64,000 nucleotides of DNA from Limnomonas spitsbergensis (taxonomy: Eukaryota; Chlorophyta; Chlorophyceae; Chlamydomonadales): assembly GCA_037349105.1 (NCBI GenBank), contig JAYJMM010000117.1, positions 3,720,001 to 3,784,000 of the forward strand, given 5' to 3'. Below, piece after piece: positions 11,901 through 20,960 of this stretch. A model generated the notes under the pieces. The model was not told the DNA's origin. It was given only the letters and a program-made list of their open reading frames with translations, and did no database searches. The position numbers were made by a program, and so were the translations under genes. How positions within the stretch are numbered: position 1 is the stretch's first letter; each line of letters opens with the position of its first letter.

Positions 11901-14900
11901 GGGGAAGTGAGAAGCTCAGGTACGCATGCTTCTATGGTTCAGCCTTCCAGCCCTTTCTTCCGGTCCGTGATGCTGCTACGTAATGACAGCACTGCAAGGC
12001 CCGGCGTTATTCATTTCCCACTCACAGCTGAGAAAAACAAACGTCAAATCATTGCTAGTAGAGGCATATGCCTCTTTCAAAACAAAGTTGGCTGCCTGCA
12101 GTCGCAGCAGCCAACGCAAAAGTGTCACAAAAGTGTCCCTCCCGACCGACCGGGTACCATTGGAGACCTTGAGTTTTGAACCCTGAACTCTGAACCCCCC
12201 AAATTCGCCATGGCTAACAAAAGAAAGTCTGGAACAAAAGCTCTTAGAGGCTGAAACCGAACAACGACGACAGTCACAAACGATCAAGTGAAGCCATCCA
12301 TCTGTACACGGACCCCCTCACCCAAGAGCCACATCAGTAAAATAACGCTGATTTCAGTGCTTGCCAGTCCATCTTTTGGGGTTGGCCAGGCGGCCACCTC
12401 TGGTCCGATTGGAAAACAGCTTTGAAATAACATCCGACCAGTGGCCCTAGCCTAGTTTAGGGTCTAGGGTTTAGGGCTGGATGCATCAAGGAGCCTCCAG
12501 CTGCAGGCCGGGATGCTGTTGAAGCGTAGCTGATGCAACCTGACCTAAAGATTGTGACTCAGCCCCTCACACCTGCACATACACCACCCCGCAATTGACC
12601 CAGCCGTTGCCATCCCTCATCATGGCCACATTGACATCCGTGAAGGGGGGCGCCTTGAGGTAACTGAGAGTCGATAAGGGGGGGAGGGGAGAGTTGTGGG
12701 GGGACAGACAATGAGGGGGGGGGTAGTCGATGAGGGGAGGAGGGGAGAGTTGTGGGGGGGACAGACAATGAGGGGGGGGTAGTCGATGAGGGGAAAGGGG
12801 AGAGTTGTGGGGGGGACAGACAATGAGGGGGGGGTAGTCGATGAGGAGGGGGAGGGGAGAAAGTTTAAGGGGGGGCTTGAGGTTACTGAGAGCAAATAAG
12901 GAGGGGAGGGGGGCAAGAGTGGGGGGACTTTCTGGTAACTGAGTGTGGCGGAGGGTCGTATTACCCTCACAGTATGCATGCTTGTATGAGGCAGCACGGA
13001 GATCAATATTATGTTTATGACTTGCACAAAACTATTATTCAGTTCAACTTAATACAAGATCGCCGATCACTAATCTCTACCTTGTGGAGCCTGAGAGGAG
13101 AGGGGGGGAGGGGGGGGCCCATTACAAATAGTTGTTAAGGCTTTAACATCCTATGAATACTTATTCGTAACAGATATAGATAATTGAAGGTTTACATCCC
13201 CTCCAAGTTTCACAGTCCCCACACCTCAAGTTGCCTTCAAAGGGCATCACTTTTCCTGAACGAAGTGATGGGATGGAGGCTCTGTACCTCATGACTTCAC
13301 AACGTCGGCAAAGCATCATGTGAAAACCAGAGTGTATAGCGCACTTCAGCTACATTTCAGTAACATGTGATAAGCGTCTCAGCCATTTCAGCTACACGTG
13401 AGCCGCGTCTCAGCAGCATCCCGGCCTGCAGCTGAAGCGTCCCAGGTGCAGCAAGCCCTGACACTGGGGCCACGGACCGCAGGCAACTCAAGGTTCGTCT
13501 CCAGTCCGTTCAGTGGTGCCTGCCTGGCCGACCCCCAAAGGTGAACAGGTCGGCTCTTAAATAAGCACGATTGGGTTCTCGCGCGAGGGGGGATGCAAGC
13601 AGGTGGCTGAAGACTGACTTCTTCCGGTCGAGTCCTGATGGGCCCAGTGGCCGCCGAGCGGCCAGCAGCCCTCTCATGGTCAAGTGCAAACTGACATCAG
13701 AATGGCAGGCGTCCCATACTTCCATACTCCCATGGCACCTCTTGCCCTCCCAAGACTGCCCAGTAGGAACCCAGCCACTTCCAGGGCTCACCCCTTCCCA
13801 CCTGAAGGAATTCTTGACCTTAAACCCTTAACCCTATACTTCCAGGGCTCACCCCCTTCCCACCTGAAGGAATTCTTGACCTTAAACCCTTAACCCTATA
13901 CTTCCAGGGCTCACCCCTTCCCACCTGAAGGAATTCTCGACCCTAAACCCTTAACCCTATACTTCCAGGGCTCACCCCTTCCCACCTGAAGGAATTCTTG
14001 ACCCTAAACCCTCAACCCTATACTTCCAGGGCTCACCCCTTCCCACCTGAAGAAATTCTTGACCTTAAACCCTTAACCCTTAACTTCCAGGGCTCACCCC
14101 TTCCCACCTGAAGAAATTCTTGACCCTAAACCCTTAACCCTTAAGTTCCAGGGCTCACCCCTTCCCACCTGTAGGGATTCTTGACCCTAAACCCTTAACC
14201 CTTAAGTTCCAGGGCTCACCCCTTCCCACCTGTAGGGATTCTTGAAGATGAATATGTCCGTGTCAATGAGCAGCACATTGACGCCCAGGCGCAGCGCACG
14301 AGCCAAGTACGCGACGCGGTGCATGTGCATGGCCATCAGTCCTTGGCTACAGTGCAGGTGATAGGGCAGGCTGATTGGCAACACAGCCCCAAGGTTCAGC
14401 AACAAAACAGAGGGGGGGCTGGGCTGCATGTGTGGAAAGATCAGGCGGTGATGCAATGTGTGTGGAGAGATAAGGCAATATGTGTGGGGGGGGGGGGCAG
14501 GCTGTATGTGTGGAAATATCAGACAGTAATGCAATATGTGTGGAGGGATAAGGCTGTATGTGTGGAAATATTAGGCTGTACGTGTTGAGGGACAAGGCAG
14601 TATATGTGGAGGACTGGGGGGCTCAGGCGGTATGTGTGTGTGGAAGGGGTCAGGCTATATGTGTGGAGGGCTCAGGCGGTATGTGTGTGTGGAAGGGGTC
14701 AGGCTATATGTGTGGAGGGCTCAGGCGGTATGTGTGTGTGGAAGGGGTCAGGCTATATGTGTGGAGGGCTCAGGCGGTATGTGTGTGTGGAAGGGGTCAG
14801 GCTATATGTGTGGAGGGCTCAGGCGGTATGTGTGGATATAGGGAGACTCACTGTAATTCCTGGGAGCTCCATCCACACCCAATCTCCCCCGGAAGGATCT

Positions 14901-16432
14901 TCTCCATGCGGTCACACTTCTCACGGCGGTTAGTGATCCACATCACGTGGCCAAAGCCCAGGTGACGGAACTCAAAGTACGCCTGAAAGAAGGTGCAACA
15001 GGAAGGGAGGGGGGGGGAGAGGCGTGGGCAGGGCAGGGCAAGGCGTGAGTTTGGAACTGCTCACAATCACCTCCGAACGGAAATCTGCTCACAATCACCC
15101 CGGATGCCTGAGGGGGGCAAGGCAGGTGGAAAGATCCATAGGCTTTGCAAGCTCAAAGGCAGTACTACAACTCGTGTAACAGAGAGACTTGTGTGCCTCA
15201 AGAGGGGGCAAATGTGGCAGCAGCTAGCCCTGACGCCCTCTGCCAGCCGCCTGGAACCGCTGTGAACCCTCCAAGGCTTCCTGCAAATCTCTGAACAGCA
15301 GATCCATCAATTTAGACACTAATTGAATCAGCATATGCTGGCATGTGCACGAACCCACAATCTAGCTCGTTTCGAATCCATGAGGGTGCGAGGACGAAAA
15401 AATATGGTTTGGGAATCCGCCTCCATGCAAAACTTGTAGGGGGTAGCCATTCAATGCATCATGGTAGCAACGGTCCTCCGTCCAATGATCATCCTCATGA
15501 CTCCATGACCCCATGACCTTAGATGTGCCCTCACCAGTAGGCTTGGGTTGACCCTGATCTGTCTCCCCTGCCACAGCCCCCCCCCCCCTCCAGACATGCC
15601 CTCGTATGTAGGAATGGGTAGACCTTGCTCTCCCCTGCCCCTCCCCCCCTGCATTCTTGATCTAACCTGCAGGAATGGGTTTGCACGGCTCTCTCCCATG
15701 ACAATGAGCTCTTTGTTGAAAGAGCGAGCGGCCACCGAGGCCTTGAGTCCAGCGCTTGGCCAGATGTCCCCTGTTCAGAGGGTTGGGCAAGCTGTCAGGG
15801 TTGAAATGTTTACAGCACATGGCAGGCCGTCTGGCTCATGGCTAGGGCACTTGTCATAATGTTCAGTAGTCAAAATATCAGGAAACGAAATTAAAGATGC
15901 GCATCCGATTTTGTATTGCGCCGCATGGGGAGGAAAAACAAATTAAGTGCATGTCCTGATTACCTTGCATAGGCTTGGCTCGCTGGGTCACGTGCATGGA
16001 CACGCATGTTTTTTGACATAAAGGCTTTACAGATGGCTCTTGAAAAATCCTCACATGCAACATGGGGTCACAAGCATGCATGCATGGCGCATGAGCAGGT
16101 GTCCGTCCATGCATACCTTGCCAAGGTTTGACTTTTCCTAAACTGCACATCGCTGTCTCTTTGCAGGGGAGGTCGCCTGCTGTTGATCCTACAGCGGACT
16201 GCTCCTTTTCCTCTGAGGCTACATTCAGTGCCCTCCTTCTACTGAACTGGCTCGTGAGGCTCGACAGAACATCCTCTGGCGTGGGAGCTGTTGTAGACCT
16301 TGCCATCGACGAGCTTAAAATCTCGTTCGGGACCCTGCCTCCAGTATGAGAGAACCAATCGGTCGCTCCACTGATTTTCGAACTCAAGAAAAACGACAGA
16401 ATAATTAACTGAATCACACCATACGCGGTCAT
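2982..16432 (-). CDS. GT77-like (PF03407-type) glycosyltransferase, membrane-anchored, 8 exons seen
   Basis: Exons (minus): 16432-16117, 15770-15667, 14982-14852, 14346-14230, 12663-12573, 10873-10782, 7021-6874, 3274-2982. All phases agree and give 430 codons. The N-terminus (MTAYGVIQLIILSFFLS) is a signal peptide or type II anchor, as expected for a Golgi enzyme. Family hallmarks: LGVNVLLIDTDIFIFKNPY with the DTD metal/nucleotide-sugar motif at residues 212-214; VNCGVVYVQ near 246-253; NAAPNGPSAYIINEVVERSL; EPTMWPDQDDATQ; and MAHFVHCPGG near the end. These fit the nucleotide-diphospho-sugar transferase fold of RRA/XEG113/RGXT-type arabinosyl- or xylosyltransferases; donor and acceptor cannot be read from sequence. 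The 3' end is uncertain: either the donor AG|GTAC at 2982 leads to an exon beyond the polypyrimidine array, or translation runs into that array and stops at 2921 (450 aa). Introns carry most of the minisatellites between 3.3 and 14.8 kb. Confidence 0.82.
3285..4134. repeat. 50-bp minisatellite carrying copies of a 3' splice site
   Basis: About 17 units with a period of 50 bp (GGTAGGAGGTCAGCTGGTCA plus GGGGCATGAAGTCAGGGGCA and a GGAGAGAAGG tail). It lies in the last visible intron of the glycosyltransferase. On the minus strand each unit reads as a pyrimidine tract ending CATGCCCCTGACCAG, the same sequence that forms the real acceptor of the exon starting at 3274. Two units are shortened (around 3580 and 3770). 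Confidence 0.95.
4186..5770. repeat. 33-bp minisatellite
   Basis: About 48 units of 33 bp, built on CATACGCTGCCGGCATGCCA plus GTTAGCACCTGGC. Variation is confined to a few positions (TGGCC/TGCCC, CATAC/CAGAC, AGTTAGC/AGTAAGC). Because 33 is a multiple of three, frames stay open on both strands for over 500 codons, but none has gene-like context. The array lies in the glycosyltransferase intron between exons 7021-6874 and 3274-2982. The GCCGGCATGCC core is close to palindromic. Confidence 0.96.
5771..6873. other. Intron sequence without a gene
   Basis: Between the 33-bp array and the exon ending at 6874. It holds two diverged copies of a ~75-bp segment (around 6045-6085 and 6120-6165, both with GTCAAGGGACCC and AATGTTGTGACA). 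A second short duplication around 6340-6375 and 6465-6500 shares CATGCAG..TCATGG..CGGGAAGCA. Nothing else recognisable. Confidence 0.6.
7295..7420. repeat. Short degenerate tandem repeat (GAATGCAGGCSRRCT)
   Basis: Six or seven copies of a ~15-bp motif related to TGAATGCAGGCCAGC, alternating with GGCGGATTGAATGCAGGCC. It lies in the glycosyltransferase intron upstream (minus sense) of the exon starting at 7021. Non-coding. Confidence 0.75.
7564..7619. repeat. 21-bp inverted repeat (hairpin) inside a MITE-like copy
   Basis: ACGTGCCAGAGCATACTGGCA at 7564-7584 is repeated as its reverse complement at 7599-7619 with one mismatch, around a 14-bp loop containing ACTAAAAT. The TTTATTTTAG just before (7552-7562) and the ACTAAAATA in the loop match the terminal motif of the interspersed element described at 44761, so this looks like a rearranged or nested copy of that family. 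Confidence 0.75.
7640..7935 (-). mobile_element. Diverged copies of the hAT-like MITE family
   Basis: The segment carries the family signatures GTAGCTGAAGCGCACTAAAATA (7650-7671) and GTAGCTGAGGCACACTATAATTAA (7908-7930). Between them are the internal GACCACC...CCCAGTGG and GGCCNAAGCAGCAGGGCTTG blocks also seen at 44761-44948, in reverse orientation. Termini are degraded and no target-site duplication is evident. It is intronic to the glycosyltransferase. Confidence 0.65.
8505..9735. repeat. 26-bp minisatellite with palindromic core
   Basis: About 45 units of 26 bp (CAATATTGTGTACTGCCACA plus TGCACG), regularly interrupted by a GGCACGCATGCGGCATGCCA block that starts higher-order units. CAATATTG is palindromic, and units with an AC before it contain the perfect 14-bp palindrome ACACAATATTGTGT. 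Frames stay open on both strands for hundreds of codons because 3 x 26 = 78, but this is not coding. A decayed outlier lies at 9958-10060. The array is inside the glycosyltransferase intron between exons 10873-10782 and 7021-6874. Confidence 0.96.
10195..10320. repeat. Pyrimidine-rich low-complexity tract
   Basis: About 125 bp of C/T-rich sequence (CTCCCCCCCCTCCCCCTCC style) within a glycosyltransferase intron. On the minus (gene) strand it is purine-rich. There is no internal periodicity as clean as in the other arrays. Confidence 0.8.
11110..12572. other. Glycosyltransferase intron, mostly unique sequence
   Basis: The intron between exons 12663-12573 and 10873-10782. It contains a G-rich tract with GT runs (11202-11256), a degenerate MITE-family fragment (CAGTGCTTGCCAGTCC near 12356 and GTTGAAGCGTAGCTGATGC near 12515), and a telomere-like stretch (TAGGGTCTAGGGTTTAGGG, 12460-12478). 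No exon is recognised. Confidence 0.5.
12664..12960. repeat. ~56-bp G-rich repeat with copies of an exon start
   Basis: Four or five imperfect units (GTAGTCGATGAGGGGAGGAG ... GACAGACAATGAGGGGGGG) directly upstream, in minus sense, of the exon starting at 12663. On the gene strand they form a long pyrimidine tract. The junction itself (plus sense CTTGAGGTAACTGAGAG, 12654-12670) recurs as CTTGAGGTTACTGAGAGC near 12877 and as CTGGTAACTGAGTG near 12933, so the acceptor and the first codons have been copied at least twice. Confidence 0.85.
13325..13568 (+). mobile_element. Diverged hAT-like MITE family copy
   Basis: Contains the family's CTCAGC..CATTTCAGCTACA motifs, a GGCCTGCAGCTGAAGCGT block, GGTGCAGCAAGCCCTG, a GGCCGACCCCCAAAGG block and a right end TCTTAAATAAGCAC comparable with CACTAAAATAAGCACTG at 44761-44948. 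The left end is poorly preserved and no target-site duplication is clear. It lies in the glycosyltransferase intron between exons 14346-14230 and 12663-12573. Confidence 0.6.
13778..14229. repeat. ~61-bp minisatellite with telomere-like segment and copies of a 5' splice site
   Basis: Seven units of 61-62 bp: CTTCCAGGGCTCACCCCTTC, then CCACCTGAAGGAATTCTTGA, then a CCCTAAACCCTTAACCCT block. The array touches the donor of the glycosyltransferase exon 14346-14230. On the minus strand every unit reads AATTCCTTCAG or AATCCCTACAG followed by GTGGGAAGGGGTGAGCCC, which is the real exon end plus GT donor of that exon. The two units nearest the exon match it best. CCCTAAA resembles plant and green-algal telomere repeats. 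Confidence 0.93.
14410..14845. repeat. 49-bp minisatellite filling a glycosyltransferase intron
   Basis: Four near-identical 49-bp units (CGGTATGTGTGTGTGGAAGG ... ATGTGTGGAGGGCTCAGG) between 14625 and 14840, preceded by shorter diverged units (TATGTGTGGA with AATATTAGGCTG) from about 14410. The array spans nearly the whole intron between the donor at 14852 and the acceptor at 14346. Confidence 0.9.
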
Positions 16433-16989
16433 TGTATGAGACAGATGCCGCGCTAAAAGAAAGTAAATGACGTAGCGGCACCAACATCTGCACAAACATA
16501 GGCGATTGAATTCTAAATACAAAATGACGATCTAGGGTTGATCTGATCATAAGTACGGCACTTCCGTACCGGTAGCCCTCTCTTAGAAACATATATTGCA
16601 ATTGTATGCAGTTCTCGGGCTCCAAGTAGGTAAGCTCAAGGCTCCAAGCATGCCCGCTCCCTGGAAATTCCAAATTCGCCGGTTTCAGGTCTTCGAGTTT
16701 GGAAAGTCCTCGGTTGGAAAGGGAAGGAAGTCCTTACACCCAGCCCCTCTGGAGTCTAGGCATCAACAAACCCAGCCACATCTCCTTCAAAAGCTAGGGC
16801 CTCCCTCCCCAGCCTGCTCCGACAGGGCTGGAAGAAGCCTGTGGCGCCGCCTTTCCACCCTAGGGCGCTGATGTGGAGGCTGAAGAGCAAAGGGCTCAAT
16901 GGATAGGCATGCATGGTCCCTCTGTTGTAAGGTTACGGTAGGCACATAATAATGACGTAATCTCCCTTTTTCTGCCCCTATTAGTTAGG

Positions 16990-17115
16990 CGCCACGCGAC
17001 AAGCCTTTTTAAGCAGGGCCCAGAGGTGTAACGTCATTGGCATAATACTGACGTGACAGTGTAACACCTTTAGTCTGGGCCCAGCTCAAAAAGGCTCAGC
17101 CGCATGGGCGCCCAA
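16990..17115. mobile_element. SINE-like dispersed element, two facing copies
   Basis: Plus-strand copy at 16982-17045 (TTAGTTAGGCGCCACGCGAC ... GCAGGGCCCAGAGGTGTAACGTCATTG). It faces a minus-strand copy at 17060-17115 ending in GGGCGCCCAAC. The same core, with GGTGTAACGTCATTGAC at its end, recurs at 18039, 19201, 19655, 31940, 32588, 33470 and 59608. Pyrimidine-rich tracts (TTTCCTTTTCCCCC type) lie on the 5' side of several copies. Confidence 0.7.
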
Positions 17116-18038
17116 CAGTGAACTTGGGTGAAGGAAACGTAAGGTAGAAACGAGGGTAGATGGGGGAAAATAAATAAGACAAGGAGAGGGGGGGCGATCT
17201 GACCCCCCAAGAAAAAGGAAAAAACATTGCGAAGGTTCCCTTAAGGCACAGGTCCAACGCATTTGTGGCCGTGTGCGAGCAAGCAGACTGCGCCGTCATG
17301 GCGTCACAGAGCTCATGTCAACACATGGCACTGATGGCATCTGGGCAAGATGCAGTCCAGCTTCCTCCAGCATCTGCACCAGGCTGCCGGGCTACCTCCG
17401 TCTGCTGACAGTTGGGGGGTCATGAGGGAGCTGCAGATCCAGCCGTTACAGCGAAGTTGGTGGCAGCATGTACTTCGCTTTTACAACGCCGCGGTTGCAG
17501 CAGCAGCACAGCAAGACAGCCCACTCATGGCCACACCCATGGCGGCCGACATGGAGCTCGCTGTTAGACAGGGCACCTGAGGGCGCAATTGGTGCATTGA
17601 TTTGCTAGGTGCCATGCTATAGCTGGAGTTGGGATAAACCAATCCCAAACTGCGTCAGTCAGCAACTGACCTACAGCCGCTGCCTGTCAGAGAGGTGCTA
17701 GCGCTAGTTGATACAGCATACGAGCAGGCGCAGCTGTAAGCAGCTGACAGAGGGAACCCCAGAGATCCTGCCACTGAACACAGGTCTGCGGTTGTTGTTG
17801 TTTGCCCCCTTTTTAGTTTCTTCTCTTCTCCCTTCTGATCAGTGGGGCGCCCTCGCGGCCAAGCAGGGGTGGGATACGCTTGCTTTTGTGGACTTTTCTT
17901 GTCTTGGAGGCTTTGTTGAGGGCTGGTCTCTAGTGGAACTCAGGTGTTGGACTCGGTCTTCTTTACCATCCCGGCCTCTCCTTTTGTTCCTTTCCCCCTC
18001 TCTTCCTTTTAGTTCCTTCTTTACTCCCTTCTGAACAG

Positions 18039-18093
18039 TTGGGCGCCCACGCGGCCGAGCTTTGAGCGGGCCCAGAGGTGTAACGTTATTGAC
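18039..18093 (+). mobile_element. SINE-like dispersed element copy
   Basis: TTGGGCGCCCACGCGGCCGA...GCGGGCCCAGAGGTGTAACGTTATTGAC, preceded by a pyrimidine tract (17955-18036). It is almost identical to the copies at 32588-32641 and 59608-59661. Confidence 0.75.
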
Positions 18094-18539
18094 AGGTCTG
18101 CGGCCGCCTACCGCACCTGGTTTCAGTCTACGGCGGGCGCAGGCCAGGGGCCGCACCAGCCGAAAGGAGTGTGCTTGCGTGCGCACGGACTTAAGGCTGC
18201 GGCTCGGCGCCGTCAGCATGGCTGACACTAGAGGACGGCGCAGTGGTCAGCAGCGTGACAGGCGGTGATGCCTGCGATGTTGGGCTAGGGGAGACGGCGA
18301 CCATGAGGAGGTCGCGATGCATGCTTGTTTTCAATCCCCCAGCGTGCAGGATCAACTTACATAGCGGGGATGGGCAGGTCCTCCGAACGGTGCTAGAGAC
18401 GTTTTAGAGTTGTACCGGGGCAGGCTTCGGTGGGATGCCCTGACCTTTGTAGACGAAGTGATAGATGTCGATGACGCATAGACGTTTTCAGAGGTTGGAA
18501 CTTCTTTTGGTTTTCCAGCCTTTTGTTTTGTCCCTTCAC

Positions 18540-19100
18540 TTTATTTCCCACTTTCCCACGAAGGGGGGGCAAAAAAAGCCAGGGACCCCATCCCCCAAAA
18601 ATAAAAGGAGCACCCAATGAGCCTAGCACCCACCCCCCACCCCGCCTCCGGAACCCATTGAAATGCAAATATCGCAGTCAAAATTCATAATTACTGGGCA
18701 TGTCAGGGGTGTTTTTGATCAGCTCGTCAAGGCGCTTCTACTGGTATATTTCAATTCGTTAGGTGATGACATGCCAACAGTCAACTAAGAATGACTTTGC
18801 TGGTTTCGGGGGGTGTCAAATGGAGCCAAACCCTCATTGTGGGGGGGCAGGGGGTCATGTGGTAATTCAAGCAACATTTTAGGATGTAAATGGACACATG
18901 TTGGCCAGGAAAACACATAGGTGCCGCTGCCAGCCTCAACATACCTACAGAAAAAAGATACGAAATTTGGAAAGAAAAACAAATATTGGATTTTTTGAGG
19001 GCCCCCCCCCCAACTTTGCCCCCCCGTATCTCCTACCCCCCTGGGCCAAAAACATTTTTAAAACAGCTGTGGAACGCTCTCGTTAAGCTCTTCAAAAAGG
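18540..19100 (+). mobile_element. Composite dispersed repeat (short form)
   Basis: Its two halves (18545-18780 with CCGCCTCCGGAACC...CGCTTCTACTGGT, and 18955-19100 with CCCCCAACTTTGCCCCCC...CCCCCTGGGCCAAAA...GAACGCTCTCGTTAAGCTCT) recur in the same order and orientation at 26410-26640 and 27880-28035. In this copy the halves are ~175 bp apart; in the other they are separated by ~1.24 kb of ORF-containing DNA. It is probably a non-autonomous transposable element or a deletion derivative. Confidence 0.6.
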
Positions 19101-19200
19101 GGGATGGGTCGTTTTTTTATTGTTTTTGCCCCCCCTAGCTTTCCCCCCCTTTATTTTGCCTTTCCCCCTTCTGTGTTTATTTCCATCTTTCCTCCCAACT

Positions 19201-19265
19201 CTTTAGTTAGGCGCCCACGCGGCTGAGCCTTATTTGAGCAGGGCCCAGAAGTGTAACGTCATTGA
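19201..19265 (+). mobile_element. SINE-like dispersed element copy
   Basis: TTAGTTAGGCGCCCACGCGG...TTTGAGCAGGGCCCAGAAGTGTAACGTCATTGAC, preceded by a T/C-rich tract. It is followed directly by a tRNA-like segment, which supports a SINE interpretation. Confidence 0.7.
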
Positions 19266-19287
19266 CTGATGGCATCTGGGGGGGGGG

Positions 19288-19360
19288 ATGGTCCAGTGGT
19301 ATAACGCTGGTGGCATTCATACCCAGAGGTTGAGGGGTAGAACCTGCCACACGATCGTCT
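19288..19360 (+). other. tRNA-like segment (possible SINE head)
   Basis: GATGGTCCAGTGGTATAACG resembles a tRNA A box, and AGGTTGAGGGGTAGAACC about 30 bp later resembles a degenerate B box. There is no complete acceptor stem or readable anticodon arm, so this is not called as a functional tRNA. It adjoins SINE-like copies. Confidence 0.35.
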
Positions 19361-19559
19361 CTCTCCCCCGCCTAGAACGCCGGGTTCCATGTTCCTGCCC
19401 CCTCACACAGGAGGATGGCATGGCTGCACCATGGCCCAGGCTGTGCCTAGTAGCTAAAATTGAGTCCAGTTATCCCCTACCAGCCCCACGTGGTCGAGCG
19501 TTCAGCAGGGCCCAGCGGTTATGCACCGCTATAAACTGATGGCATGTTAAGATGCCGCC

Positions 19560-19648
19560 ACAGGTGCACTCTTGCGTGGCAAGTTGTCTGTTGTCATAGG
19601 CCTTGGTGAAGTCCATAAAGGCCACATGCACCTTACCACGGCCTTTGG
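19560..19648 (-). pseudogene. Reverse-transcriptase fragment (LINE remnant)
   Basis: The minus strand encodes GRGKVHVAFMDFTKAYDN, which matches the 'vaFlDf.kAYD' catalytic block A of non-LTR retrotransposon reverse transcriptases, including the first catalytic Asp. Similarity stops right after AYD, and no YADD block is seen nearby. It is flanked by SINE-like copies. I call it a short, dead LINE fragment. Confidence 0.5.
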
Positions 19649-19654
19649 CCGATT

Positions 19655-19716
19655 GCGTAGAGGCCCACGCGGCCGAGCCATTTGAGCAAGGCCCAGACGT
19701 GTATCGTCATTGACTT
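19655..19716 (+). mobile_element. SINE-like dispersed element copy
   Basis: GTAGAGGCCCACGCGGCCGA...GAGCAAGGCCCAGACGTGTATCGTCATTGAC. It is the third copy of the family within 1.7 kb on the plus strand. Confidence 0.65.
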
Positions 19717-20835
19717 TACCACGGCCTTCAGTTGCCCGTAGGGCATGGAATCCATGCCTCAAGAGGAACATTGCTTATGTCGTGCTACTTGCCTGCATCG
19801 CCGCTGAAATCCAAACTGCTCATGAAGTCATGAGGGATGTGCCCGCGCTAGAGTGCCCAATGATCAGTGATGGCTGTGAGCTCGCCAGCATACGGCCGAT
19901 GCATCCCTCTAGTGATGGCGCTGAACCTGTTATTTCAGGGGTCAAGAGGTTTTCCCCATGCACCGCCATTGAAAACATCCAGCTGTACAACATCTCTGAG
20001 GACATGCCGTTGCTCCCCCTCTACGAAGGCCAGCTTGATAAAGGGCACCACCTGACCACCATACCGTCCAGGCTCGTCGATGTTTGCATTCGCATGCAAG
20101 AGAAAGCTCTTTCGAAGGAAGGGGCAAGTTGTTCAGCATATACGCCCATGTCCTCAGGCTGAGTGCTGACAGTGGACAGGCTGATTTGGCTGAGGCCTGA
20201 GGCGCCACTGCAGATGGGGGCTTAGTGGCGGACTGGCGGTTGACTGTTACCTCAATTGGGCCTCCCACTTGCAGGAGGAGTAACGTCATTGACTTGCGAG
20301 AGGAGTCAGCCATTGTAGGGCGGACCAGGCGTCTCTCTTGCAGGTGCTCCCTGTGTATTCACGACGCTGCAGTTTATCCTAGTGTCCGCTACTACCCAGG
20401 TGGCTCATGGACCCAGCATTCGACTTCGAGGGACACATGAGGCATACAAGCAGGGGCACACAACCAACAAGCACGTACATGGGCGCAATCCCGGCAAAAT
20501 CAATGCGTAACAAATAAAGGTTTATAGACCAATAACTGACGACCAATTTGGGACACCTGTAGCTAGAAAAGGATTCACCCCGATCAGCCCCCAGAGGCGT
20601 TGGCAACACCTCCAAATCTGCAGGAGGAGAAGACCCACGGGCATATGAAGGCACAAGGTCTGGGAGAGTGCGTATGTGGTGATAGGGATGAGTACCCCAA
20701 GTAAGGAGTGTCCATATGGTATGGCACCTGCCCAGATGGCAGGAGTACCGGTAGTCTGGAGGTCCTCAACAGCCTGGAGGAAGTGCCCCAACCAGGCTGA
20801 CGCAGCCCGGGAAGCAACGAAGACAACCTTGGGGC

Positions 20836-20960
20836 AGTGTTTCTATTAGTAAGCGCAAGGCCACATTAGGGGGTCGCCAGGCGGCAGGGGTTACTGCCCC
20901 CCACGGACATAGGCCGTGATGTAGCTGAATTGCCGCTGAAGCGCTCAAAATAATCAAAGC
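20836..20960 (-). mobile_element. hAT-like MITE family copy, internally shortened
   Basis: Left end CAGTGTTTCTATTAGTAAGC and right end GAAGCGCTCAAAATAATCAAAG are inverted and comparable with the termini at 44761-44948. The internal GGCCGTGATGTAGCTGAATTG block is shared, but the copy is only ~125 bp. Confidence 0.6.
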
